Made by a program: the position numbers and the translations under genes
Shown here: positions 1 to 11,549 of the stretch, piece after piece
How positions within the stretch are numbered: the first letter of the stretch is position 1
Layout of the letters: each line of letters starts with the position of its first letter
Notes under the pieces: generated by a model
The model's database searches: none
What the model saw: the letters and a program-made list of their open reading frames with translations, nothing else
Told to the model about the DNA's origin: nothing
DNA from: Tetragonia tetragonoides
Taxonomy: Eukaryota; Streptophyta; Magnoliopsida; Caryophyllales; Aizoaceae
Direction: 5' to 3'
Assembly (NCBI GenBank): GCA_038025085.1
Contig: CM076146.1
Coordinates: 11,718,001-11,782,000 of the forward strand
Length of the DNA stretch: 64,000 nucleotides

Positions 1-1520
1 GCATTCAAAAGCAAACGCAAAACACAAAAAGAGATAAAAAAAGCTTACCCCCGTATAACCATCAGGCAAGGGCAAGCCTTCCACGGCCTCTCCATCAGCA
101 GTATGTAGAGGGAACTCCTCCACTATACGTCCCCCACTCTCACCAATGTACCTCACCTCATTAGTCGGCAAGGTCACGCTTGGGGGCTAGCCGCGAGGAG
201 CTCTGGAATGGGACCTCCTGCGACCATGAGGAGCCAAACGATCCGCCTACAAGACACAAAAAGTCAATATATCTCATATATAGCTGAAAAGACACAGATA
301 AACTTCTTACCTCACAAGTGAGGTCCGGCATCAGACGACCCAAGCAATAGGCCAAGTACACAGCTGTGCCATCCAAACCAGCAATCTCCGGCTCAATAAA
401 CTCCGTGGCCGTCATGCCACGAGCCACGACTCCCAAGTCCTCCACACTCAAGTTGTGCAGATAGAACATGGTCGTCGGAGGGTCTTCCAGAACCAAGTGA
501 CCACCTAAGGCAGGATAGACCAGCCGAGTCAAGCGGTTCCACAAGTACCACACAAAGCCAAATGGCCCCTCAAAGGCCACCCGCAAGTAAGATACCTTGA
601 AGGACTCAATGGTAATATGGGGTGGAACCCCGGGAATGTCATCGAAGGCAGACCACGACACCTGCAGATTTCCAGATCAAGGTTCATTCACACCAAATGG
701 GCCAAGAAAAAAATGCACATACACCAGCAAGTCAAACCACAACATACCACAAATGCGGCATGGCTCTCGAAGGTAGCCCGAAAATGCTCCAAAGAGGTAA
801 ATAGGTGGTTATCTCTGCCAATCCACCGTGAACATAATGGGAACATCCTCAAACCAGGACGGTGAGGACCAAAAGCGAGAAAATACTCAAAAAACCACAG
901 CTTCCATACAAAAAAAAATGATAAGCTGCAATTCCCAGAAAAAGCAAAAAAAGAAATATATGGACCTACTTCCAGTATCTTCCACGGACCCGAGATAGAC
1001 ACCCTCTCACTCATCGGCCTAGGTCTACAAGCCTGTCGGCACCATCTCACTAAGGTAGCATATGCAGGAGCACCGAAGTTGTACTCATGGACCTTGGACA
1101 AATCGTCCAAACATTTCAAGAACCCGGCCTAACACACGCTCTTCTTTTGAGCGAAAATGGTGGACCCCAACAAACAATCTAGGAAAATACGGGCCCTCTG
1201 CTCCTCAGTAAGCCTCTGCTTCGACAAGGCCGCCCATAACCTCGGCAAGGAAACCCGGTCATCTCTAAAATGGGCGGACACAGGCCCATAAAGCTCAAGT
1301 AACCTATTACTCTGCTGATGGTAATCCACGTCATACCGTATACGACGCCCCCTAAAAGACAGGCCTGTCAACGCAGCAAACTGGTAAGGAGTAGGAAACA
1401 TCTCCCCCGCAGGTGTATGAAAAGTGTTCGTGGTATCCCAGAACCTCTCCAATAACTCCCGAGCAATGATTCTAGTTTCCCCAGAGTGACAAGCTGGGAT
1501 AACAGTCAGGAGTACCCTAA
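1..1520 (-). pseudogene. Plant-mobile-domain (PMD)-like gene, partial and broken
   Basis: The minus strand encodes PMD-type sequence (the aminotransferase-like plant mobile domain of TEs and their domesticated relatives). Seen: a block with FWDTTNTFH, TPYQFAALTGL and a large-subdomain start near 1452-1129, then LDDLSKVHEYNFGAPAYA (1119 on) and a WFFEYFL stretch near 890-780. Plausible splice sites break it into exons: acceptor near 1520, donor after KILE near 975, acceptor TCTGCAG near 662, donor at 312, acceptor near 249, and another donor near 50, so it continues past the window edge. A TAG at 1129-1131 lies in frame between the first two blocks, so the gene is probably dead unless that codon is spliced out. 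It could be TE cargo (MULE or gypsy) or a host PMD gene. The family call is from motifs, and exon edges are inferred. Confidence 0.6.
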
Positions 1521-2696
1521 TCTGAACTCAGTACTATATCCCTAGCTCCCACTGAAAATGTCTCCAACATCATGGCCCAATGGGAAGTAGACTCATGAGC
1601 CTGCAACAAAACACCAATACCCTAGCCAAAAATAAATAAATTTCTCAACACCCCACATACAGCCAAAATAATTACACACAAATTATATACAGCTGACCAC
1701 CAATCCAGTACAAGTCCCAATTTGTTCGTGTGCCGAAGCACTAACAGTTCAAGTTTGTAGTTCCAAAAAAATGTAAGTTAGTACAAACGCCCTTTAGATT
1801 GCACTAACTAGATAAAAAGAAGAAGTTTAGAAAATAGGAGAAGCTTTTAGAAGAGCTTTAAAAATGAAGTAAGTTAAAAAGATAATAGGAAAACTAGAGA
1901 GAGAAAGAGATTTTAAGAAATAGAGATGAGAAAATGGCAAAGGGCCTTCAAAATAGCTTTTTAGATGATATTTATAAGGGGGGAAAGATGGGGGGGAATT
2001 AGGGTTAGGAAAAATGGAGGGTTAGATGTGATGGCAGGTGGATGGTGAGATGAGGGTTGAGAAAATGTGGATGGGAGGGTGACAAATGTCAAGATTATGG
2101 TGAAGGAAAAAGATTGGAGGAATCTTGTGAGGTGAAAGTGAATAGGAAAGAGAAGGGATGAGATAAGGTGGAAGATGAAATAAAAAAAGGAAAAACAAAA
2201 TTAAATAAAGAATAAATAAATAAAGAAATAAAAAACGTGGTGGGGGGGAATTCTTTTTTTTTTTTTTCTTCTCCATTTTCGGTTGTGAGTAGAGAATTTT
2301 TTTTTTTTTTTTAGTTTTTGGGTAGGGGGTTAATTTATGAAAAGGGGAGGGGTATGTTGGTAATTCTACTTATCACCATTATTCCCCTTTGTCTTTAGCT
2401 ATTGGATGGGAACATAGGAATATTGTGATGTCATGCATTGTGATGTCATGCATGACATCGTAATTTCATTCCTCATTTATTTTTGTGTTTTCTCTTTTAT
2501 ACTCTTTCTTGGATTTTTGCTTTATTTTCTCTTTGGGCTTTGGGCTTGGCTTTCCAAATGGGTTGGGTCACCTTATGGACCTTAAATGCTCTTTTAGCCC
2601 AAATGATTTATTTTAGTTAGTGTAACTACAGTTAATTTAAATATTAACTGTAATAATTATATAAAAGAAATACGAGTCAAAATTCGGCGTCTACAG
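1521..2696 (-). other. AT/purine-rich leader with a possible Tat-type LTR edge at 2696
   Basis: No gene is seen here. The right edge reads, on the minus strand, TGTAGACGCCGAATTTTG, the same start as the two Tat LTRs in this window (TGTAGACGCC and TGTAGACACC), and it abuts an interrupted gag ORF. A TATA-like TTATAAATATC lies near 1967-1977 on the minus strand, ahead of the PMD exons. Long purine runs occur at 1850-2290. No primer-binding site was found at the low end, so this may be a partial LTR, a solo LTR or only a look-alike. Confidence 0.35.
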
Positions 2697-3150
2697 CGTG
2701 CTCATCCACAGATAGCTTCCCTTGATAGATGTTCTCGAATACCCGTTGCTTCTGGCGACGGATAGCTCTCGGATAAAACTTTTCACAAATAGCCTCCTTG
2801 AATTCGGTCCATCCATAGTTCTCAATAGCGAGCAGTTCAGTTCCCATATCGCTCCACCACTTGTTCGCCTCACCGTTCAGGTAGTAAGTAGCGGTGTTGA
2901 CCTTCATGTTGTTGGGCCGACTAGTCGCCCTAAATAAGTTCTCGAACTCTATAATCCAATTCTCCAGCTTGGTGGGCTCGGAGCCACCCTCAAACATCGG
3001 AGGTTTGAGTGCATCGAAATCTATAAAGTTGCGCGTTTCAGGATTCTGCGCATTGTGGTCTTGCTCCTGACGCTCCAACTGGCGCGTTATATGCTCAACC
3101 ACGTTGGTAAGTCCTACCTCTAGTCTCGCGAGTCGGTTGTTGGTTGCCAT
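2697..3150 (-). pseudogene. Ty3/gypsy gag (retrotransposon gag domain), truncated
   Basis: An ATG at 3150 opens an ORF whose first ~40 residues are coiled-coil-like, followed by a retrotrans_gag-type region: FDALKPPMFEGG, then LENWIIEFENLFR, then ATYYLNGEANKWWSDMG, and EFKEAICEKFYP. This is the capsid-forming part of gypsy Gag. It stops abruptly where a different sequence begins at 2696, so the C-terminal part, zinc knuckle and pol are missing. It lies downstream of the LTR (4940-7207) and primer site in the same orientation, so it belongs to that element. Family is clear; lineage within gypsy is not. Confidence 0.75.
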
Positions 3151-4062
3151 TATAACAAATCTGAGACATAGAAGAGCAATAACTGATCACCATTTCAGCA
3201 AAGTTGGCACATTCGACCCAAATTAAGGTCTAGTTGAGAGATATAGGTTATAATTGAAACCTTTTTCTTGACATTTAGCAATTAGCATATAAGTTTCAAT
3301 GATTGACCTTACATTGTAGGTCTAAGAAACATACTTGCTTTGAATAGTTCTCAGTTCTCATGCATAATAGTTCGATATGCAATAACAAATTAGACACATT
3401 GGTCTCAGATGATTGATAAGCAATAACACTCACAATTCACACATCGAGGCTCCATACTATTTTAGTAGGGCAATAAACAATGACATTTAATTGCATACAA
3501 TACATGCTTAGCCTTTGGCTCACATTTAATAAGATCATGCTCTATGAAAATTTTGCCATAATTCTGGCATGGATTTTCCATCATGTCTAGGCATTACGAA
3601 GCTATTTGTCAACCATGCAATTATGCAATAAAACGATCACATAAAACAAATTCTCAACGATATTCATATAATCAAATGAAATAGTTTTGCAATAAGACAA
3701 ATTGCAAAATAAATAATCAATAATAATATTTGTTGCCTATGCAACTACACCAACATCAATGTTGACCACGCAGGGTCATCACAATAATTGAAAGTTCAAT
3801 AAAACTAGTAAAGCAATAATCTAGTTCTACTTGACACTCGCACACATCTGCTTCGCGCTAGGGGACTCAACGTGATCGTTCTTCCTCCTAGGCTTCACCT
3901 CCTTGCAGGGTGTGTATGGATAAGCATACCCACCAAAACTTCTAGGGCATGAAACGCTTCCTAAAGTCCATGTTTGCGCATCTTTGTCCAGCAATACTCA
4001 CACATACCCTTTGGTGCAGGCACTAGCACATGGTTCACCTTTCGCTCGAACTCGGACAGGCA
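3151..4062 (-). other. Noncoding leader between the extra ORF and gag of the gypsy element
   Basis: AT-rich, with no supported coding sequence on either strand. It connects the leader ORF (4063-4611) to the gag start at 3150, so the element has an unusually long 5' leader of about 1.8 kb. No repeats of note were seen. Confidence 0.5.
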
Positions 4063-4611
4063 TTACTCAGCTGCGACACCTCTAAAGCAGAGAGACCATC
4101 GCGTCCCTTCACCATACTTCTTCTCGTGAAGATGACAACTTTTGGAGACCACGTCGTCGTACTTCTCCTTGAGTCCCAACCAAGGATGGATGTTAGGCAG
4201 ACCAGCTAGCAGCAGCTCCACCCATAAGCCTTCATGTAGACTCGTGCGATTCTTGTACTGATAACGCTCGATCGTAGTGTAAGCACATCGTATGTAGATA
4301 CGAATATCCTTGAGCTCGGCGTCAGTAGCGAAGAATGGCTCCACAAGAGGTGACCAATTCGCAGCAGGGATAGGTCCAACAGCAGGCACGGTGTTGTTGT
4401 CGCTCTTGACACCAATATCTTCCAAATCTGGCATGTCATCGTTCTCTTCCGCTGGGGTATACTCAGGCTCGGATTCGGAGGGATCCTCGTCGTCGTCAAG
4501 ATCGTCACGTGTGACATGTGCGACGAATGGGGGCGCGGCATGCGGGGCTTGCACGGGGCGTGCGACCTCTTCGTGCGCGGCGCGGTCTTGCGCGGTCTTG
4601 CGCGGCCTCAT
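4063..4611 (-). CDS. Acidic leader ORF of unknown function in the gypsy element
   Basis: An ATG-started 182-residue ORF lies between the primer-binding site (4926-4937) and gag. The N-terminal ~30 residues are basic and rich in Arg/Ala. Next comes a strongly acidic stretch (LDDDEDPSESEPEY), then a better-folded-looking C-terminal half (DAELKDIRIYIRCAYTTIER, ELLLAGLPNIHPWLGLKEKYDD). I do not recognise a family. Local GC is much higher than in the flanks over 4500-4620, with repeated GCGCGG/CTTGCGCGGT units that might be captured host sequence. It could be an accessory ORF of the element or a fragment of a captured gene. A chance ORF is less likely because it is long and compositionally structured, but this is unproven. 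Confidence 0.4.
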   Translation of the reverse strand: MRPRKTAQDRAAHEEVARPVQAPHAAPPFVAHVTRDDLDDDEDPSESEPEYTPAEENDDMPDLEDIGVKSDNNTVPAVGPIPAANWSPLVEPFFATDAELKDIRIYIRCAYTTIERYQYKNRTSLHEGLWVELLLAGLPNIHPWLGLKEKYDDVVSKSCHLHEKKYGEGTRWSLCFRGVAAE

Positions 4612-4925
4612 GGCGCACGTTTGCGTTGTTTCCCGTCGACTCGTTGTCCTATGGAGCTACAAACTCCACAAGTTGTGCACGATGAGCTAGGGCGCATGCC
4701 CTATCGTGTGCGGTACACTTCTTCGTTGTTATTCTTGTCCTTACCATCTACAGGTAGACAATCAAACAATAAGAACTTTATAAATCACAATCAAAGTGAT
4801 TTCAAATAATTCCTATCTTCTAGGACTACTACGCTCAACGTCTTTAATTATATTTTATTTTTTTCCAAAATAAAACTAATGTTTATTAATTCAATAATTA
4901 ATCCTAAGCAACCTTTTAACCTAGG

Positions 4926-4937
4926 GCTCTAATACCA
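4926..4937 (-). other. Primer-binding site, initiator-Met tRNA type
   Basis: On the minus strand this reads TGGTATTAGAGC, one base off the common plant PBS TGGTATCAGAGC complementary to initiator tRNA-Met. It lies two bases inside the LTR boundary at 4940, which fixes the element as minus-strand and the adjacent LTR as the 5' LTR. Confidence 0.8.
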
Positions 4938-4939
4938 TT

Positions 4940-6764
4940 TGTAACACCCCCGAATTTGCAACGATTTCCCGGGAACTATCGACGTCGTTGTGCGTTACTT
5001 GACACCACTGAACCGTCCCAAACCCGAAGGTAGTTACTGCAACATTTATCACTAAGGAGTAAATGCTAAGCAGAAAGAAAGACTAGGCATCAAAAAGAGC
5101 TTACTAAGGAAACTAAACAAACTAAAACAGTTAATATCATAGTTGTCTATATAGTGAGCTAAAAACCATTTAACCAATTTATTACAACTTGCCTTCAAGG
5201 GCTAAATCCAATAAAATCCCAACGATCTAAACTGAACTAAAGAGAGTTTTAAAAACTGACGCCAACTCTATCTTCCAAGCTTTACGTCCTCATTCAACTA
5301 AACCTGCACTTTGGTTTCCGTGACGGAAACAAAATATAGAAGAAAAGAAAAGAAACAAAAGAGAAACAAAAATCAGATAAACTGAATAAACGTCATCTGT
5401 ATCCAGTAAAAACATTTCGCAAACCTTACATGAGGTTTTAGAAGAATCATTGAAATTCATTGGCATACGCACATAAGCATATAATCAAGCATACGCATAA
5501 CGACATTCTATTATATGCAATTCTTGTATACTGATCATACAAAGTACGCCATAGACAATCCGTCTTGATTAGAGAGATGTAAGAGAGCGTTTAGAACTGC
5601 GATTACCTATACTGTTCATCGAAGATACAATCACGCCATGCACTTAATGACTCTAGTGTGCACACTACCTCTAGTATAATAAACGAGTCTAGAGGACTTA
5701 ATAAATGGGGAATGACCCGTCCTAAACACAGTGCGAGGTGTCCATAAGTAACTTGGGAATCACTCATCCCTTGAACTACTACACCATTAGGTGTAATCCC
5801 GATTGCTCGACTACTCCTAGGGATCCATTAGGAGTCTTACTCTCATTTAATTCAATTCACATAATTTGCAATGGTTGACATAGTGGTACTACGAGACCAC
5901 GACTTACTAATTCATTTCATGCTCTTGACAATGAATAGTAAATGACGACGAAAATGATAATTCAATACGATGAGAATTAAACATGCTTTCATTCAATAAC
6001 GACGATAATTCAATAATGATGACAAGCAACGTCCAGCACAATTTCGGCAGCACTTCGGCAGGGTAATATGATATCCAAAAATCACCAATCATCCCAAACA
6101 TTCAACGGTAATATATAGGTGCTTACTAGCACCCAATAATACCGATACCAATTAGCAAGTATTAAATAGCATAATAATACTAATGATTCACCATTCAACA
6201 ATTGTCCAATAATCATCATATGGACTAATTAATTCACAAAACATGATAATATCGACATGCTAATTATAATTCTTAATTACAACAGTAAACATGCTTAATA
6301 AATCTCACAATAACGACCATATAATTTAATCATGCTTTGCATATTAAATTCACAACAAATTCCCAAGTAGCACATAACACATCAAAATAGTTTTGATGAG
6401 GCTTTGGAAGAAGGTAAGCATCAGAGCTCCGGCGAAGAGGAGAGAGGAGAAGTGCGAAAGGGAGAGAGAAGGAGAGAATGAGAGAGAGAGAAAGAGAGAG
6501 AGAGAGAGCAGGGGAAGGGGGACGACCGACCACCTGCCGGTCACCACCTGGGCGTCGGCTAGGCAGCGGTCCGGCGGCCGCGCAGCCACGTAGCAGCAAG
6601 AGAGAGAGAGAGAGTACTCGCGAGGGGGAGAAAGAAAGCAAAAACGAAAGAGAAAGAGAGAGAGGGACAAGAGGAGGCTTACCGGCGACGGGCAGGGGGT
6701 GCCGACGGCTGTTCTCCGGTGAGCAAACTGAGGGGAGAGAGAGGAGAGTTCGGTGAGAGGGAAG

Positions 6765-6812
<48 letters not shown>

Positions 6813-7207
6813 ATGAGGTGAGAGAAAGTGAGAGAAAACATGTGAGGGTTTGATCAGTTGTGTAAACTGATTAATTGCCTCCACTTTTTCTTTATATAGG
6901 CCCTCTGTCAACCCAAGTCAAATACTAGTAGGTCTAGGAGTTTATTTAATAATTTTCTGATCTAAATAGCTAATTAAAACTAATTAAAACAGTATGAATA
7001 ATTCTTATTCATATATAAAATATTTTAATTAAACTCCTCAAAATTGATAAATGCAATTTATGAAACTCTCATAATAATAACTAATATTACAATGGTTTTA
7101 ATTGAATAAATCGAATCCTTGAATTTAATTAAGATTTAATCTCCGAAACTATTTATAAATCATTTATAAATCAATATAATAATTATAGAAAATATTGGGG
7201 TATCACA
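4940..7207 (-). mobile_element. 5' LTR of a Ty3/gypsy element (2268 bp)
   Basis: On the minus strand the LTR runs from TGTGATACCCC (7207) to GGGGGTGTTACA (4940), the classic TG...CA ends of plant gypsy LTRs. It is followed by the PBS and then gag. A TATA-like CCTATATAAAG lies near 6890-6900 on the minus strand. Long GA/CT microsatellites interrupt it (6477-6810). The element entered a copia fragment, since copia RT/RNase H sequence resumes at 7208. The partner 3' LTR is not in the window. Confidence 0.8.
6470..6812. repeat. Interrupted GA/CT microsatellites inside the LTR
   Basis: Runs of AGAGAG occur near 6477-6508, 6600-6615, 6655-6665 and most densely 6763-6810, separated by GC-rich unique sequence. 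They produce long Ser/Leu or Arg/Glu open frames on both strands that are artefacts. Their position is just downstream of the LTR TATA box on the minus strand, as in the CT-rich leaders of many plant LTRs. Confidence 0.85.
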
Positions 7208-8283
7208 GTTGCGGAGCCAGCAAGTCTGATCTCGGCAACGGGATTGGCGACGCCACGATATTCGGCCTTATCACTAGAGCGGGGCATGGTGCCTTCGCGT
7301 TTTGAGCACCAGAAAAGGAGATTATCGTCGAGGAAGACACGGTAACCAGAGGTGGAGCAGTGGGAGTCAGGGCACCCGACTCAATCAGCGTCAGAGTATA
7401 CGGTGAAACCAGTGGTGTTGGAAGGTCAGAGATGTATACCATAGTCAAGGGTACCCTGGATGTAACGCAAGATGCGTTTCAAAGCTTGAAAGTGGAGTTC
7501 CCGGGAGTCATGCATGTAAAGACAAATCTGCTGGACACCATAGGAAATGTCTAGACGAGTGAAGGTAAGATACTGAGGGCACCTGCAAGGCCGCGGTAGA
7601 GGGATGGGTCGGCCACGGGAGGTCCGTCGTTGGGACCAAGTTTGCACTTGGTGTCGACATGGGTGGTGCATGGTTTGCAATCGGCTATGTGAGCACAGTC
7701 AAGGATCTCGAGAGCATATTTCCTTTCGGAGAGAAAGAGGCTCTGAGGTGTACAGTAGGATGTAATGCTAATGAAATAGTGGAGGGGACCTAGATCAGTC
7801 AAGGAAAACTTGGTGCTAAGGGCAGAGATGATTTTGTGGAGGAGGGCATCAGAGGAGGCAGTGAGGACAATGTTGTCGACATAGATGAGGTGGTAGGCAG
7901 TGTCTAGGCCATTGTGGTGGATGAAGAGGGAGGAGTTAGATTTTCTGTGGGTGAAGCCAAAGCGGGTTATGTAAACGCCGGTACCTAACGCGGGTAGCTT
8001 GTTTGAGGCCATACAAGGATTTGCGCAGGCGACAAACAAACTATGGGTGATGGGATCATGGAAGCCAAGAGGTTGATGCATGTAGACAGTTTCTGGGTGG
8101 TGACCATGGAGAAAGGCATTTTTCACATGGAGTTGATGGATAGGCCAGGAATGGGAGAGAGTCAGGCTAAGGACCGTGCAGATGGTGACAGGTTTGACAA
8201 CCGGGCTGAAAGTTTCATCACATCAGTGTTGGGTTGGTGAAACTTACCATTTGCAATCATGCGAGCTTTATGCCTAAGCCTAA
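7208..8283 (-). pseudogene. Ty1/copia reverse transcriptase-RNase H fragment
   Basis: Reading down the minus strand from 8283, the order of Ty1/copia pol is visible: a short HKARM stretch, SPVVKP, QLHVKNAFLHG, then YHLIYVDNIVLTAS (the YVDD-box region, here YVDN), FSLTDLGPLHYF, DCKPCTTHV, QICLYMHDSREL and RILRYIQGTLDYG. A heavily decayed RNase H tail at 7205-7448 follows. It is spread over three frames, so there are at least two frameshifts. One catalytic Asp of the YVDD box is Asn. Both ends are truncated: at 7207 by the gypsy LTR, and at 8283 by unrelated AT-rich DNA. It is a dead fragment. Confidence 0.85.
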
Positions 8284-9214
8284 TATGAATTATTCATATA
8301 TTTACATATTTATTTATATTCGGTCAATGAGGGTCAGGATTTCTACTTGGTTGTGAGAACATGTGGTGGAGAGGGCAATGATGATACACGGATTGTCTAA
8401 AATATTAAGGAGGTTCTAATTCAAATGTAATAATTAACAGAGGGTAAAAATAACTTCTCTAATTATTATAAACGTCTCACGGCTTCCTACTTAACATTTA
8501 CTTTTGATTTGGCGCGCTAGGGTATTGCAAGTTTATCATGCAGTTAGAGCACATGTTGTCTATCTTATATTAGTGTCCCCAATTTCAGCTTATCATTTGG
8601 AAGCTGTTAGGAGTCTATTGAATAGACAAGAAATTTTGTCTATCTAATCATTTTTTTACTAAAACATAAATTTTATTTACTAAGATATCAATTTCATTTA
8701 CTAAAAAAATTTCAATTTTAGATATTATAAACATCAATTTTGCTCACTTGAACACCAATTTTATTTACTAAAATATCACTTTTGTTTACTAAAACATTGA
8801 TTTTATTGTTTACTAAAATATCAAATTTATTTACTATTTCGTTTACTAAATCTTCAGGCTAACTTAAATAAACAATTTTACTTGTCAATTTAATAAACGT
8901 CTACCATTATTGTGATCATTTCTTGTTTGGGATGATCATTTCCGGATAATTTCACTCCATGCTTGATGTCAAGAAGAGACATTCCTATGTGGAGGCTGGG
9001 AGTGGGAGTATTAAAGTACGGTAAAAATTAGAATCGCACAAACAAATGGGACAAATGGAGGGAGAATGAACGAGGGCCACGAGGCCACCATTTAACTCAA
9101 GTAGGAGCGAATAGAGGAATATAGAGTAATTTTTTACATATCTATATTAGTATATTCCTCTATTAGGAGCTTTAAAGCTCAATGGATTTGAGATGAAGTT
9201 TTACTTAACTTATA
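8284..9214. other. AT-rich intergenic stretch with imperfect ~24 bp repeats
   Basis: No gene is seen. At about 8645-8850 the phrase TTTACTAAAATATCAATTTT recurs with variations roughly every 24 bases. The rest is unremarkable. Confidence 0.5.
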
Positions 9215-9462
9215 CTCCCTCCGTAATGTAATTATGTTGTTATTTTCTTTTTGAAAGCTAATTTTATAAAATTTGACCATTAGTTTGTGAGAAAATATAA
9301 AAAATTATTATAATTTAAAAATATTATTATTAGATTTATTTTTAATAATAATTCCAAAAAATTATATTTTTATATTCATATAATTATTTTTATTTATAGT
9401 CAAAGTTGTTTCTTGTAAATCGTGAAAAAGTAAATGATAATGTAAACATAGGACGGATAGAG
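9215..9462. mobile_element. Stowaway-type MITE (Tc1/Mariner-like)
   Basis: It begins CTCCCTCCGTAATG and ends GGACGGATAGAG, whose reverse complement is CTCTATCCGTCC. This is the standard Stowaway terminal inverted repeat, flanked by TA on both sides (9213-9214 and 9463-9464). It is 248 bp, AT-rich, with no coding capacity. Confidence 0.85.
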
Positions 9463-11246
9463 TACATGATTTAAGGCTCTGTTTAGTTGGGCGGAAAATC
9501 ATTTTCAACTGAAAAGTATTTTCAGCTGAAAATCATTTTTAGTGTAAAATGTATTTCCGTTCACATTTTCCGTTGTTTGGTTACAGCGGAAAACAATTTT
9601 CCTAAAAAACAATTTTTATGAAAAATAAAATTTACTAGAGCTGATCATGGACGGGACGGTCCGAAAAGCCCGGCCCTTCCGGCCCGCAATTTGGGCGGGT
9701 ATGGAAAAGGTTTTTGGGAAAAAATTATTTAATAGGCGGGTTTAGCCCGGCCCGTTTAAATAAATGGACGGACAAGGAAAACACAAAATGGCCCGTGGGC
9801 AGGCCCGTCCAGCCCGTTTAAAATTTTCCACTTAAAAAATTGTGAGTTTTTATAGTTTATTTATATGTTGTTAAGACTTATTTTGGATGAGAAAATGTCG
9901 AAATCATAATTATATTGAGTATTACACTTGATTTTGGAGTTAAGTTGCATATTAATAGTAAATTTCTTATTCCAAACAAAGAAAAACTCTTAAAATTTAT
10001 TTGAAAATTAATTTTTTAAAAGTCCAGTTAGCCCATGGGCAAGCCCGGCCCTTTAATAGGGCGGGTCGTGGCAACATTTTTGAGCCCTGATGGGCGGACA
10101 AGGACAGCAAGTTTTAGGCCCGTTGGACAATATTTTCATAACACACCCAAATTTATCTTTCATTATTTCCGGAAAGCTCTCTCTCTCTCTCTCTCTCTGG
10201 TGACTTGATAAAACAGAAACGCAACACACCCCCCCCACGGTACCCCTCCCCCCCTAGCCCGCGCTTTTAGGTCGATGATCGCCGGCCACTTTCAGTAGGT
10301 CGGTGACCGCCGACTTCCTCCAGCCCGGCTGAACATAGACCACAGACTTCTCGTTGGAGGCTCCAGTGAGTGCAAAGGCGAAATCCCTTCGCCGGCCACG
10401 AACAGTACGCCACCGCAGGAGAAGGCAACCCAACTCCGACCCCTTTGCAGCCAGCTTCCCGTCGGAGACCGGTAAGTCCGCCGTGGTAAGCACCGACGGT
10501 ACCGCATACACTCACCGGGCACGCCTTCCTATGCTACTTACCTTTTCGGTCAGCCCCCCGGTGAACGTTATTGCTGTCAGTTTGCTTTTCCCTTTCGATA
10601 CCTTTCTGTAGGTTGATTTGACGTTTACTTTTCCTCCTTTGCTGGTGGGACCCATTGTTTGACCAAGTTTTATTTCTGTGTGGCTTCTATTTCACGTGAG
10701 TCTGCATTGTTACTCCCTTTACTTGTATTTTGTTTTCTTCCTTTTCTTTATTCTCTAGCTTCTTTAGTGTCCTAGAGATGGTTTAGTACTTGTTGTGTAG
10801 CCTTAAGTGTCGTAATACCTGCTAGCTTTACTACTGCTATTTGGTTACTTGTATTATTTGCAGCTTTGTTTTGTCTTATTATTTAGTATTATTATTACTA
10901 CGATTATTATTATTACTATTACTACTATTATTATTATTATTATTACTAGTACTATTACTATTATAATTTATTATTATTATTATTATTATTATTACTAGTA
11001 CTATTACCCAGTGGTCTTTATTCACAACGTTTATTTTTCAGTCAGATCCCTTTTTGCTTGGATTTGACCCTCGCTTTATTATTTCTTTATTCTTGTTGCT
11101 GATTTCTCTGACCTTGGCACGTGAAGTTTGCTGTTTGGTATTGCCTTTTGTAAACTATTTTTGTGTGTTACTCTTTCTCTTAAGTGGAACCTATTAACTT
11201 TTCTAGAGAGTCTGTTTTTGTTTTTGTTTTTGTTTGTATCTCTAGC

Positions 11247-11423
<177 letters not shown>

Positions 11424-11549
11424 GCAAATTTTGTTTGCAAGCATAGACTTTGTTTGTTATATAGTTACGATTTGCGTTACCTAATCTTTTGGTGTGCTAG
11501 TACTTATTTAGTTTCATGGCTTTTCTAATTTTTATTTTGAGTTAACTGC

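Noticed and set aside
6330..6911. Ser/Leu-rich (minus) and Arg/Glu-rich (plus) open frames
   Set aside because: They are GA/CT microsatellite translations inside an LTR.
10254..10611. Five overlapping ORFs of 60-85 codons on both strands
   Set aside because: GC-rich stretch with few stops; at most one plus-strand frame may be a LINE 5' exon, and this is reported as a finding instead.
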